DNA from: Lutjanus erythropterus
Lineage: Eukaryota > Chordata > Actinopteri > Lutjaniformes > Lutjanidae
NCBI GenBank assembly: GCA_020091685.1
Contig: CM034610.1
Coordinates: forward strand, 33,208,189-33,272,188
DNA: 64,000 nt
Direction of reading: 5' to 3'
Under the pieces are notes generated by a model. The model saw only the letters and a list, made by a program, of their open reading frames with translations, made no database searches and was not told the DNA's origin. Shown piece by piece: positions 1 to 9,869 of this stretch. Position 1 is the stretch's first letter, and every line of letters starts with the position of its first letter. The position numbers and the translations under genes were made by a program.

Positions 1-1255
1 GTAATGGCTCGCGGTCACATGGAGATGTTTATCCTCAGGCGTTTTTTTCACCAGTGTCGGATGCTCTCGATGGAGTACACTGAAAGCTCCGTAGTCTCTC
101 CCTTATCCGCCCCTGGTCCACTACATGTCTGCGGCGGTCTGCACCAACCCTCTCCCACGTTGCGAGTCTTCGCTGTTTCAGCGCTGTGGAGTCTGGCTCC
201 TTGACGTTTTCCAGGGAGAATCCTCTCTTCTTCAAGTCTTTAGCAGCCTCTGCCGCGCTCTCGTAGACTTTGGTGTCGCTGTCAAAAAACACTTTCAGCT
301 TAGCTGGATGTGGCGTTCGGAAGCGGATTCCTTTGGCTTTGAGCTCTTTCAGTATGCCCCCATAAGCCTTTCTTTTCTTTAGTATCTCAGGAGGATAATC
401 TTGGTCAAAATAAATCCTTTTACCATCGTAACGAACATCTTTCTTTCTCCATGCTGTGTGCAATACCTGTTCTTTCACTCTGAACTCGAGGAAGCAAATC
501 ACCAGTGATCTAGGCGGTGCACCTTGAGGAGGCTTTGAGGCGAGTGCCCGATGGCAGCGCTGTATTCCGAGGTCCATGTCCGCCACCGGCGGGCCGACTT
601 GTGATTTTATTAGCTTCGTCACAAACTCCAACAGATTGGACCCCTCTGACTCCTCCGCTACTCCGTATATACGGAGATTGTTCCGGCGTGAGCGTGCTTC
701 TAGCTCGGTTAGCTTTGCCTGCAGAGCCTCTTGGTTCTCTAGTGCCTGAGTGAGAGCCTCCTTAGCCGCCGTGTCCCATTCTTCAATGTCGGTTATGCGC
801 TGTTCTGCCTCCGCCACTCTCGCTGTGGTAGCCTGTAGCTCACTTGTTGCTTCTTGAAGTTTGCGGTTGATTTCTCCTCTAAACTTGTTCAGCTCCTTCT
901 TCATGTCGTTGCGAAAAGAAAGTCGGAATTCACTCATTTCGTTTTTGAGGTCAGACCTGAGTGCCCGAATCTCGTTGTAGATGGCCTGCATGAAGGGGCT
1001 AGCTGCTTCCTCGTTAGCATCGCCATTGTTCTTGTAGCTTTCCTCGTCGCTGTTTGTTTCTTCAGTTGTTTCTCCTTTATCTCGTCTTGAGCTTGGTTTA
1101 CATTTAGTCTTTTTTTGTTTTTCCCCTTCCATGTTAAATTACAGTTCAGTTTTTATATTTTAGTGTTCTTCCAAGGGGATTTTATCCGACCGGTTGGGAG
1201 CAAAATTTTTTCACGCAGCCATTCGCTTCAGCGCCACCCCGGAAGTCCCGAAACC
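1..1255 (-). mobile_element. 5' part of an L1/Tx1-type LINE, cut by the window edge
   Basis: A non-LTR retrotransposon reads leftward. Its 5' UTR (about 1133-1255) starts near a CCGGAAGT motif at 1239-1246, followed by ORF1 (35-1132). ORF2 would lie left of position 1, so its state is unknown. It is a different subfamily from the complete LINE at 4042-9869, because the ORF1 proteins share only the general plan. The exact 5' end is an estimate. Confidence 0.8.
35..1132 (-). CDS. LINE ORF1 protein (coiled coil plus RNA-binding domain)
   Basis: This 365-residue frame is an L1-family ORF1, the RNA-binding chaperone that packages LINE RNA into ribonucleoprotein particles. A charged Lys/Arg/Glu-rich head (about 1-45) is followed by heptad-rich helical sequence (about 48-145) typical of the trimerising coiled coil. 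The junction motif EARSRRNNLRIYGV then opens the RRM-like domain (about 146-250), and a basic C-terminal domain contains RTPHPAKLKVFFDSD. The frame is unbroken from an ATG, and the length fits vertebrate L1 ORF1 proteins (about 300-370 aa). Its ORF2 partner is outside the window. Intactness suggests a young insertion. Family assignment is firm; subfamily is not assigned. Confidence 0.88.
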   Translation of the reverse strand: MEGEKQKKTKCKPSSRRDKGETTEETNSDEESYKNNGDANEEAASPFMQAIYNEIRALRSDLKNEMSEFRLSFRNDMKKELNKFRGEINRKLQEATSELQATTARVAEAEQRITDIEEWDTAAKEALTQALENQEALQAKLTELEARSRRNNLRIYGVAEESEGSNLLEFVTKLIKSQVGPPVADMDLGIQRCHRALASKPPQGAPPRSLVICFLEFRVKEQVLHTAWRKKDVRYDGKRIYFDQDYPPEILKKRKAYGGILKELKAKGIRFRTPHPAKLKVFFDSDTKVYESAAEAAKDLKKRGFSLENVKEPDSTALKQRRLATWERVGADRRRHVVDQGRIRERLRSFQCTPSRASDTGEKNA

Positions 1256-1279
1256 TAAAATTTTTGAGTGAGAATTAAG

Positions 1280-2330
1280 AGGACTTTCAACCAGTGAGAC
1301 TTGTGACTTCCAGTTGGCACACTACAGAAGATGGCAAGCTAACAGATTGCTGTCCCACCTACTAGGAGTATTTCCCCAGATTCAACTGTTTCAATAAGAT
1401 AAAATAGCTGTCGAGATATGGAAGGGGACAAACTAAAACTAAAGGCAAATTGAGTACAGGATCAGAGAAAAATGAAAAAACAGCCACAGAGTGCGACAAC
1501 GAAGTTAATGCTCGGGTGGACACGAGCTTACTGAAGCTAGTCTCCTGGATAACATACACCCAGAAATCAGAGCAATACATGCTGATGTTAAGAATGAGCT
1601 GAGTGCTTTTTGTCACATGCTAAGAATGAATTGACTGAGTTCAGAGATGAGAATAACCAGGCCCTGGCAGACATCAGGGAAGATTCTTCATAACCAAAAC
1701 AACATGAATTGAGGAGGCAGAACAGCTGGTTGCTGAAACGGAAGAGTGAAGCTTGGCACTTGAGGAGGCGCTCTATGCAAGCAAAAATGACTGACTTGGA
1801 GCAACAATCTCGGCGAAACAACATTTGTATTTATGGTATTCCTGAAGGTGAGGAAGAAAATAATGCAGTGGAATTTGTGGCTAAATGTCTGAAGTCAGAG
1901 TTGGCTCGGGATGAGACTAATCTGAAAATACAGCAATACCACAGAGCTCTGGGACCCCAACCACCCTGGGATGCCCCACCGAGATTGTTTGTGATAAACT
2001 TTTGGGAGAGCAAAACCTAAGACCAAGTTCTCTCCACAGCATGGAAAAAGAAGGAGGTTTTCTACAAGAAGTGACAAGTTTCTTTCAACAATGACTGTCT
2101 GAGAAAATAACAAGGAACAGGAGGGAATATACTGGAATAAGAAGAGTACTCAAGGAGAAAAGCGTGCAACTTCAGACTCTGCCGACAGCCAAGCTCAAGG
2201 TGTTTTTGGATAGCGGACTGAGGATCTATAGCAACGCAAAAGAGGCGCCAACAATCTAAAGAGGGAAGGATTCCCCATCGCCTGGGTTAGAGATCCTAGC
2301 CCAGCTCCAAAACCACACCAGAAGTCATGA
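1280..2330 (+). pseudogene. Decayed L1 ORF1 remnant
   Basis: Plus-strand remains of a second L1. Around 1418 an ATG opens a Lys-rich stretch that soon hits a stop. At 1709-2020 a 103-codon open stretch carries the ORF1 signature EQQSRRNNICIYGIPEGEEE (end of coiled coil into RRM), followed by an 'HRALGPQPP' segment matching the 'CHRAL' region of the ORF1 at 35-1132. Later pieces recall the C-terminal domain (near 2190, 'TAKLKVFLDS'). Many stops and frame changes show it is dead. From 2331 to about 2880 I see only inter-ORF spacer and no other gene. Confidence 0.75.
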
Positions 2331-2879
2331 GTAGAGAGTAGGAGACAAGCACCTCCAAAAGGCATCCCACTCAGAGCTAATTAGATAGTAGCTGCACGCT
2401 TTCTGCCACAACCCACAGGAGACCTGATTCGTCCAGCTTGGACGGAGCAGGATTAACCACATTCGGCAACAGGTGGACTGGTAATCTGTCTTTTGCCCCT
2501 CTATTCATTTTCCATTCTCTCCTCCCTCTCTGATTTTCTTCTTTTTTTGGACTGGTTACAAGGACTAATTTTAGTCTAAAACAGGTTGTTATCATGAAAC
2601 TGGGAGAGTAGAATGATGAAAAGCTGCCATGGAAGAGCAAAATGTCATTTCTTGTAATTTGGTGTGCAATCTCATCACTTGCTCTGAAGAGGGGCCCTTA
2701 TCTTGAGCCAGGTTTTCCCCTCAGGTTAAAGGGGCACACTTGTTGTCCCTTAATGGAAGTCAGTTTGTTCTGTACTTAATATGTTCTGTTCAGTTTATAT
2801 TTCTGTGATTGTTGCTATTCAATTGTGAGGGTAATATGTTAGGTTGCAATGGGCCTCTAAGAACACAATAATACAAAGC

Positions 2880-3745
2880 AATGCATTATCAGGAGTATAA
2901 GGTAATATCACTCAATGTGAACGGGTTACATAATCCAGTGAAAAGAAATTTATTACCAAAATGAAAAGGGAAAATATACACATGATTTTTTTGGCAAGAG
3001 ACACATCTTTCAAATACAGAGTATGAAAAACTAAAAAAAATTTGTGAACACGTTTTATTCCTCCCACAAATCAGGCCATAAGAGGGGTGTAGCTATGTAG
3101 AGAGTACATAGTACAAAGTACCTATTACTCATGACTCCACAAGAATACTCCAGATTGGACTATTTTTTTGTTATGTACACCACAGATAGACACAGGATAA
3201 ACGATTATAAGATAGGTGTTAGAGATGTTTCATGTCACTCAGGAGTGTATTTCACACTGCACCTAGTTAACTAAAAGAAAAATGTACTATGGAGACTCAG
3301 CACCAGTTAATTGAATGACAGAACATGTAAAGAATTCATCAAGAAAGAACTGAAAGAATACTTGCTAAATAATAATAATAGAACAGTATTACCAAATGTC
3401 CTCGTAGCAAGATTTACAATGAAGGACATGAGAAAAGTTAGATTCAGTAAACAAAAATATGAAATTTGCCCTAAGGCTATGAAACCTCTATCATGGACAC
3501 CATGTTAACAAACTAAGAGTAGCATTAATAAAATAAGAAACATAATAAATGATAAGGTGTGCCACAATTTAGAGGAAATTCAGCAATCTTTTGAAGTTTA
3601 TTGTAAAAAACTGAAGTCAAATAAAACGTGGGGGTCTGATGGTTTCATCAGTGAATGATAAAAAGCTTTCAAACCTGAGTTGGCACCAATGCTCCTCAGA
3701 TGTTTTAACTACACCCCTAAAGAAGCCTCAGTCATCGAGTGACGC
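2880..3745 (+). pseudogene. Decayed L1 ORF2 remnant (endonuclease start into RT)
   Basis: Downstream of the ORF1 remnant and in the same orientation, 2900-2960 reads as the usual start of an L1 ORF2 endonuclease ('SLNVNGLHNPVKRNLL'), and 2985-3010 gives a 'FLARDTSF'-like match to the family's FLQETH motif. A piece near 3620-3720 recalls the pre-RT 'GSDGF..E.YK.F' segment. The order EN then RT fits one decayed element continuing from 1280. Frames are heavily broken. It stops about 3745, just before the 87-bp repeat array; its 3' end may lie beyond the array (see 10859-11075). Confidence 0.65.
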
Positions 3746-3764
3746 TGTAAGAACAGTAAAATGG

Positions 3765-4041
3765 GAAATTATGAATTTGGCTCCGACGACAGCCCATGGG
3801 CTGTCGTTTTTGATGAGGATAAATTTTGTCTGCGATTGGAGCCGTTTTTGGAAAACTTGAATTTTGGCTCCGATGACAGTCCGCGGGGTGTTGTTTTTGA
3901 TGAGGATGAAGTTTGGCTTCGATTTGATCCGTTTCTGCCGACTTTGAATTTTGGCTCCGACAACAGCCCGCGGGGTGTCGTTTTTGACGAGAATGAAGTT
4001 TGGCTGCGAACTGAGCCGTTTCTGATGACTTTGAATTTTGG
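3765..4041 (+). repeat. 87-bp minisatellite, left block (about 3 copies)
   Basis: Successive GAATTTTGGCTCCGA starts lie at about 3772, 3859, 3946 and 4033, giving an exact 87-bp period. Each unit contains GGTGTCGTTTTTGATGAGG and ends in a 'GAGCCGTTTCTG..GACTTT'-like stretch. As 87 is 29 codons, the frame is kept through all copies (29-residue repeat beginning LNFGSDDSPRGVVFDEDEVW). The block stops after GAATTTTGG at 4041, where the LINE poly-T begins, and resumes at 9870. Confidence 0.95.
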
Positions 4042-4475
4042 TCGTTTTTTTTTTTTTATTTTTTATTTTTTTTATTTAATATTTTTATTAGGAGGTAAGG
4101 CACATTAGAACAGAAACCAATGACATAATCACATTGAGTATCACATCACGTCTGCATCACAGTTGAAAATGTAAACATATTGATACAGTAGAAGCACTGT
4201 GCATCGTGAAGAATGAAAAGCATGACATTCAATCTGCCTCCTAGAATATTTTCTTATTTTATATTTGCGGCCCAACAGGAACATGACAGGGCAGCAAACA
4301 AACAGTGTACAAATAGAAACAATAATAGTAATAATTAACAAATAAAAAAGTAATAATAAAAGTAAATAAATAACTGAGGATTCTTGTATGTAATAAGTGT
4401 TTAAACAAAAATACAAGGGAAGCCAAAAGAGAGAGAGGAAAAAAAAAAAAGGAAGGAAAAGGAGGTAGGGGTCCG

Positions 4476-7400
4476 TCAATCAGGAGGCATAGACTGCAGA
4501 GAACGAAAGAATGTTAAAAAGGGAAGCCACTTATTATAAAATTTATCAGAATTTCCTTTCAGTGAATATCTTATCTTTTCCAGCTTTAGAAAAGACATGG
4601 TGTCATTGAGCCACTGAGTGCTGGAGGGAGCTTTTGTTGACTTCCAGTGAAGGAGAAGATGGCGTCTTGCCAGTAAAGAAGTAAAGGCTAAAATATCTAA
4701 TTGGTTAGAGGTAAACCGGTTGTGGTCTTCTGGGAGCCCGAATATGGCGACATGGGGGGAGACTTTTATGGACATTGAGAGTATTTTTAACATGGTATCA
4801 AAATAATTCTGCCAGAAACGAAAAAGTAACGAACAAGAATAAAACATATGAGTTAAATTGCAAGGTGAAGCATGACATTTGTCACAAATGTCTGTGATAC
4901 TGGGGTAGATTTGTGACAGTCGAGTTTTGGAATAATGGACTCTAAACACAACTTTAAACTGTGTAAGTGTGAGACGAGCACAGGCTGAGCTAATGTAAAT
5001 TTTCTTAAGAGCAGTGTCCCACCAGTCATCTCCCAGATGTAGACCCAGTTCTTGTTCCCAAACAGTCTTGACTTTGGTAACTGGTGAGCAATCAAAAGAC
5101 AGGATTTCGTTATAAACTTTGGAGATGAGTGACTTCTGAAGTGGGTCATGGGTTAGAAGCTCCTCCCACGGCGGACTTGATGGTAAAGACGGAAAAGCTG
5201 GAAACAAAGTGTTAGCACAGTGTCTGATTTGGAAGTAACGAAAGAGATGAGAGGGTGGGAGATGAAATTCACTTGAGAAATCTGTAAAGCTGCGAAAAAT
5301 ACCATCCTTGTAGAGGTCTTTAAAACATTTCAGGCCCTTATTATGCCATGCAGAAAAAGTTGAATCTGTAAATGCAGGTTGAAATAAATGATTCCTCAAT
5401 AAAGGAGCTAAGGTAGATGCTGACTTGAATTTGAAGTGCCTCCTAAATTGATACCAAATTTTAAGTGTGGAGTGAACCACTTGATTATTTGTAAAGCCAG
5501 AGAGGTTGGATGGAATAGAAGAGGTAAGCAAAGCAGTTAGGGAGGATGAGTCACATGACTGCGCCTCCAAATCACACCATGGCAGATCAACTGATTTGAA
5601 CCAAAATGAAATCTTGTGAATATGTGCTGCCCAGTAATACAGTTGAAAATTTGGAAGAGACAATCCACCATTGAATTTACATCTCTGAAGTGTGGATTTG
5701 CGGATCCTGGGTACCTTTCCACACCATAGGAAGTGAGAAATAGTTTGATCAATTGTCTTAAAGAACTGCTTTGGGAGGAAAAGTGGGAGACAGTGGAACA
5801 AAAATAGAAATTTGGGCAAAATGTTCATTTTAACTGCATTAATTCTTCCAATTAATGAGAGAGGTAAGCTTCCCCATCTTTGGAGGTCAGATTTAATTTT
5901 AGACATTAAAGGCAGGAAATTAGTAGAAAAAAGAGAGTTTAGTGTTCTGGTTACATTGATCCCTAGATACCTAAAGCCAGACAGACTAAATTTAAAAGGG
6001 ATGTCAGATTGTTTGAGCTGTAATGCTGAAGCATTGACAGGGTAGCATTCAGTTTTAGAGATATTTACTTTGTAACCTGAGAATGATCCAAATCTCTGAA
6101 AAGTGGATAAAATTGTTGGGATGGAAAGGACAGGATCTGAAACATACAACAATAAATCATCGGCATAAAGAGATAATTTAAATTCTGTGCCCAATCGTGA
6201 AATCCCAGTAAAAATGGAAGAGGACCTCAGAAAGATTGACAAGGGCTCTATAGCTAGTGCAAACAATAAGGGAGATAAAGGACAGCCCTGTCTGGTACCA
6301 CGGGCGAGGGTAAAAAAACTGAATTGAATGTTATTGGTAGAAATACTAGCTTGTGGAGATCTATAGAGGAGACGTATCCATGAGATGAACACATTTCCCA
6401 GCCCAAATTTCTTTAGTACAGTAAATAAATAATCCCATTCAACCCTGTCGAATGCTTTTTCGGCGTCAACCGAGATCACTACTTCAGGCGTTGCTGTGTT
6501 GGTTTTAGAATAGATAATATTTAGAAGAGTACAGACATTAAAAAACAGCTGCCGCCCCTTAACAAATCCAGTTTGCTCAGGTGAAACAATAGTTGGTACA
6601 ATATTTTCTAGGCGATAGGCCAAAGTTTTCGCGAGGATCTTAGCATCCACATTTATTAACGAGAGAGGTCTGTAGGAGCTGCAGAGAACCGGATCCTTAT
6701 CTTTTTTTAAGAGGAGACCTATGGAGGCTTGTCTTAAAGTAGGAGGGAGAGTACCATGTTGTAGTGATTCCTTATATACAGCATGCAGTAATGGGGAAAG
6801 TTTATCTTGAAATTTTTTAAAAAACTCAACTGGGAATCCGTCCGGGCCAGGAGCTTTGTTATTTTGCATATTTCTCATAGCAAGAATAATTTCTTCTACC
6901 GTTAATGGCGAGTCAAGTTCCTTAGCCGAGTCTGGGTTTATCACAGGGAAATTGAGGTTATCTAGAAACGAATTCATTTCAGTAGTATCGGGTGGAGATT
7001 CAGATTTGTATAAAGAGGAATAGAATGAGTGAAAGACAGAATTAATAGTTGTGGGATCTTTATGCAATATGCCTGAGGAATCTTTTACCTGGGGAATCAT
7101 ACGTGAGGCTGACTGGCGACGTAGCTGATGAGCAAGAAGCCGGCTTGCCTTATCACCATGTTCATAATATGTGGCACGTGAGCGTAAGAGAAGTTGCTCT
7201 GCATCATTAGTGGTAATAAGATCAAATTCAGTCTGTAGCTCAACACGTTGTTTAAGTAAACTGGGAGAGGGACAGGTAGCAAGTTGTTGGTCTAATTTAG
7301 TGATGTTAGTAGAGAGTTCTTGCAATTTGGCTTTACGGGACTTGTTCAAATGGGCGGAGTACGAGATTATTTGTCCCCGAAGGTATGCTTTTAACGATTC

Positions 7401-8303
7401 CCAGAGCAATGAGCATGAGATTGGGTCTGTGTCATTTTTGTTTATAGCAAGAAAATCATCAATTTTAGCTGCAATGAATTTATTAAACTTATCATCTGAA
7501 AGAAGTAATGTATTGAACCTCCAAGGTGTTGGATACCGGGGTTGTGAGGAAAACTGAATGTCTAACGAAAGAGGGGCATGGTCAGAAATAACAATAGGGT
7601 GGTAATTAACAGTAAGTACATTAGGAATTAGTTTAGAATCAATAAAATAATAGTCAATCCGAGAGAAAGATTGATGCATCTGTGAAAAGAAGGAATATTC
7701 CTTGGAGTGAGGGTTGTAAAATCTCCAGGGATCAATGCAACCATTTTTGGACATGAAATCAGAAAGAGATCTCGACATTAATGATGGTGTCAGAGTTCGC
7801 GGGTTAGAGCGATCTAAATTGGGATCGATTACACAATTCATGTCCCCACCAATTATAAGAAGATTGTTATTCAGTGAGGGGAGACATTCAAAAAGCTTGT
7901 TCATAAAATGTGGATCGTCAAAATTGGGGGCATATATGTTAACTAATAAAATAGGAACATGGAATAGTGTACCTGTAACAATTAAGTATCTGCCATTTTT
8001 GTCTGATATAACCTTAGAAGGTAAAAACTGAATTGACTTACCAATTAAAATAGCAACCCCCCTGGCTTTAGAATCAAAATTTGAATGAAATACCTCAGAA
8101 ACCCAAGGACATTTAAGTCTGACCTGGTCTTTGGTGCGCATGTGGGTTTCCTGTAGAAACACTAGGTCAGCTTTAAGACGTTTCAAATGTGCAAATATCC
8201 TAGATCTCTTAATTGGACTCCCCATGCCTTTAATATTCCAGCTCAAAAATCTCACAGAAGACCCAATATGTGAGGTATCAGAAGTACTAGGATTTGAGGC
8301 CAT
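4476..8303 (-). CDS. LINE ORF2: AP endonuclease, reverse transcriptase, zinc knuckle
   Basis: This 1275-residue polyprotein drives target-primed reverse transcription. The N-terminal APE-like endonuclease (about 15-250) shows SWNIKGMG with N23, FLQETH with E52, GGDMNCV, and the terminal SDHAPL (D241, H242). The RT domain (about 480-760) shows the YRPLSLINVD block, the first catalytic aspartate in ISVDAEKAFDRVEWDY (D613), RGTRQGCPLSPLLF, and the YADD box (Y713-D716). Near the C terminus, C1140-C1143-H1152-C1157 forms the C-x2-C-x8-H-x4-C knuckle seen in L1/Tx1-group ORF2s. Length matches an intact L1-type ORF2 (about 1200-1300 aa). All recognised catalytic residues are present, so activity is possible but not shown. 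Confidence 0.95.
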   Translation of the reverse strand: MASNPSTSDTSHIGSSVRFLSWNIKGMGSPIKRSRIFAHLKRLKADLVFLQETHMRTKDQVRLKCPWVSEVFHSNFDSKARGVAILIGKSIQFLPSKVISDKNGRYLIVTGTLFHVPILLVNIYAPNFDDPHFMNKLFECLPSLNNNLLIIGGDMNCVIDPNLDRSNPRTLTPSLMSRSLSDFMSKNGCIDPWRFYNPHSKEYSFFSQMHQSFSRIDYYFIDSKLIPNVLTVNYHPIVISDHAPLSLDIQFSSQPRYPTPWRFNTLLLSDDKFNKFIAAKIDDFLAINKNDTDPISCSLLWESLKAYLRGQIISYSAHLNKSRKAKLQELSTNITKLDQQLATCPSPSLLKQRVELQTEFDLITTNDAEQLLLRSRATYYEHGDKASRLLAHQLRRQSASRMIPQVKDSSGILHKDPTTINSVFHSFYSSLYKSESPPDTTEMNSFLDNLNFPVINPDSAKELDSPLTVEEIILAMRNMQNNKAPGPDGFPVEFFKKFQDKLSPLLHAVYKESLQHGTLPPTLRQASIGLLLKKDKDPVLCSSYRPLSLINVDAKILAKTLAYRLENIVPTIVSPEQTGFVKGRQLFFNVCTLLNIIYSKTNTATPEVVISVDAEKAFDRVEWDYLFTVLKKFGLGNVFISWIRLLYRSPQASISTNNIQFSFFTLARGTRQGCPLSPLLFALAIEPLSIFLRSSSIFTGISRLGTEFKLSLYADDLLLYVSDPVLSIPTILSTFQRFGSFSGYKVNISKTECYPVNASALQLKQSDIPFKFSLSGFRYLGINVTRTLNSLFSTNFLPLMSKIKSDLQRWGSLPLSLIGRINAVKMNILPKFLFLFHCLPLFLPKQFFKTIDQTISHFLWCGKVPRIRKSTLQRCKFNGGLSLPNFQLYYWAAHIHKISFWFKSVDLPWCDLEAQSCDSSSLTALLTSSIPSNLSGFTNNQVVHSTLKIWYQFRRHFKFKSASTLAPLLRNHLFQPAFTDSTFSAWHNKGLKCFKDLYKDGIFRSFTDFSSEFHLPPSHLFRYFQIRHCANTLFPAFPSLPSSPPWEELLTHDPLQKSLISKVYNEILSFDCSPVTKVKTVWEQELGLHLGDDWWDTALKKIYISSACARLTLTQFKVVFRVHYSKTRLSQIYPSITDICDKCHASPCNLTHMFYSCSLLFRFWQNYFDTMLKILSMSIKVSPHVAIFGLPEDHNRFTSNQLDILAFTSLLARRHLLLHWKSTKAPSSTQWLNDTMSFLKLEKIRYSLKGNSDKFYNKWLPFLTFFRSLQSMPPD

Positions 8304-8636
8304 TTTTTAAGTTCTTAGACAAAGAAATAGGTTGAATGTGGGCCCCCAAGAGAAAGAAAAGAAGAAAAAAAAAAGAAAAAAAAAAGGAAAACAAAGACAC
8401 AAAAACACTTGCAGAACACATCCCACACCCCCATAGCACTTACAACGACCCCATCCCCAAACGATGGTGAACCCAGTGCTAACTCCACAAGGAGTTGGAT
8501 CCCTTAAACAAATGCTTACGGCTTTAAGACTAATAGTAACAGTCAGGCTTCGGTTAGAGCTCCCACAAACCTAGCAACATTTGGTAACAAGGCACTAATC
8601 AAGTCCAAGTTAAACTGAGAACCACTGAAGAGTGAG

Positions 8637-8663
8637 AAAAAAAAAAAAAAAAAAAAAAAAAAA
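8637..8663 (+). repeat. 27-nt A tract inside the LINE inter-ORF spacer
   Basis: An uninterrupted run of 27 A on the plus strand (poly-U in element RNA) lies in the 487-bp spacer between ORF1 and ORF2, with a shorter A-rich stretch near 8355-8390. The spacer (8304-8790) has no other coding signal. The tract is a natural slippage site and could vary between copies. Confidence 0.9.
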
Positions 8664-8790
8664 GAAAGAGAAAACAGAACATGGCCGTGAAGACGTGAAA
8701 CACGTCTATATGAGTTGAATAAAATAATTATTGTCAATATTAATTGTGAAAAGTCACTACATCAGTGTTGTGTTGTGTATCTTATTTCCC

Positions 8791-9699
8791 TTACGCGTCC
8801 AGCGACCTGATGAATGCGCTGGCTTCTTCTGGTGATTTAAACTCCTTCTCTACACCGTTGTGTGTAACCCGGAGGCGCGCCGGGTAGAGCAGCCCAAAAC
8901 GTATCCCCGGTATCTCACGGAGCTGGCGTCGGACATCATTAAAGGCGGCTCGAGCACGAGCCGTCCTCGGAGTGTGGTCGGGGAAGATAGAGAAGCTCAT
9001 GTCTCCAATCTTGATCCGTTGCTGAGCCCTGGCTCGGCGCAGTATGTCCACACAGTCCATATGATAGTGCAGATGAGCGACAATTGGGCGGGGGCGCTCA
9101 CCGGGTCTCGGCTTCGGCTGGAGAGTGCGATGAGCGCGGTCCACGAGAGGCTCCTTCTCGAGCTTCAGTGCCTCCTTGAGCAGAGAGGAAATAGCTGTAG
9201 CAGTAGAAGAGGTGGAAAAATCTTCAGGAATTCCCACCAGCCGAATGTTATTGCGCCGAGATCTCGCCTCCAAATCCTCGCATTTATTGTCCAGTCTTGT
9301 CAGCTCTGTTGACAGGTGCTCCACTTTAGCTTGTAATGTGGTGATGTCGTCAGTGCAGGAGGAAAGCGATGTTTCCATTTCTCCAACGGTGCCCTTCAGA
9401 GCGCACACATCAGACTGGATGCTTGTAATACTGTCAGATAACTCCGACTTCACTGCCCGCAGCTCAGTCTTGATGTTTGACAGATTCTCGGTCAGGGCTG
9501 CTTGGAGCTCAGTTTTGAAAATAGCCGCCATCTCGACACGGAGTGACGAGAGCAGTTCGGCCTTAAAGTCGGGGCGGGGAGGGGTGTCGCTGCCGCCCGC
9601 GGCTCCATACGAGCAGGAGGGAGAGCCACTACGAGGCGGGGTTGCGGCGGGCGGGGTAGGCCGCGGTGGTTGTGTAGCTGGTTTAGCTTTTGGAGGCAT
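8791..9699 (-). CDS. LINE ORF1 protein of the full-length element
   Basis: The 302-residue frame starts with a Pro/Ala/Ser-rich head (about 1-45, MPPKAKPATQPPRPTPPAA), probably disordered. A long helical stretch with regular Leu/Ile spacing (about 50-150) is the predicted coiled coil, then EARSRRNNIRLVGIPEDF opens the RRM-like domain (about 147-230). The basic C-terminal domain carries IFPDHTPRTARARAAF and LLYPARLRVTHNG. This is the nucleic-acid chaperone partner of the ORF2 at 4476-8303, transcribed first in the same RNA. Clean frame and normal length fit a recent copy. Its sequence is clearly distinct from the ORF1 at 35-1132. Confidence 0.92.
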   Translation of the reverse strand: MPPKAKPATQPPRPTPPAATPPRSGSPSCSYGAAGGSDTPPRPDFKAELLSSLRVEMAAIFKTELQAALTENLSNIKTELRAVKSELSDSITSIQSDVCALKGTVGEMETSLSSCTDDITTLQAKVEHLSTELTRLDNKCEDLEARSRRNNIRLVGIPEDFSTSSTATAISSLLKEALKLEKEPLVDRAHRTLQPKPRPGERPRPIVAHLHYHMDCVDILRRARAQQRIKIGDMSFSIFPDHTPRTARARAAFNDVRRQLREIPGIRFGLLYPARLRVTHNGVEKEFKSPEEASAFIRSLDA

Positions 9700-9869
9700 T
9701 TTGATTGAAGAGAGGTCGGCGTTGAGTTGAGATTATGGTGGTGGGGAAAACACACCAAAGAAAAAAGACGGGAAAAAGATACAAAAGTGTGCCTGAGATA
9801 GGATTAGTAAAGGTTGTTGCAGGAGCTCAGAGAGGTGCGTCCTACTCCATCAGTCGCTACACCGGAAGT

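Larger units (their letters stand above)
4042..9869 (-). mobile_element. Full-length L1/Tx1-type LINE with two intact ORFs
   Basis: A complete non-LTR retrotransposon on the minus strand. The T-rich block at 4044-4090 is the 3' poly(A)-like tail, followed leftward to rightward by ORF2 (4476-8303), a 487-bp spacer, ORF1 (8791-9699) and a 5' UTR of about 170 bp ending at CCGGAAGT (9862-9869). The ends sit inside the 87-bp minisatellite. Neither ORF has a stop or frameshift, so the copy looks young and possibly competent. Flanking repeat sequence lacks roughly 17 bp of one unit, and no long target-site duplication is visible. Confidence 0.93.

Noticed and set aside
4141-4479. 112-codon minus-strand frame
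   Set aside because: It lies in the 3' UTR of the LINE after the ORF2 stop, is hydrophobic low-complexity, and has no homology signature.
7171-9730. Plus-strand frames of 128-184 codons
   Set aside because: They are antisense shadows of LINE ORF2 and ORF1.
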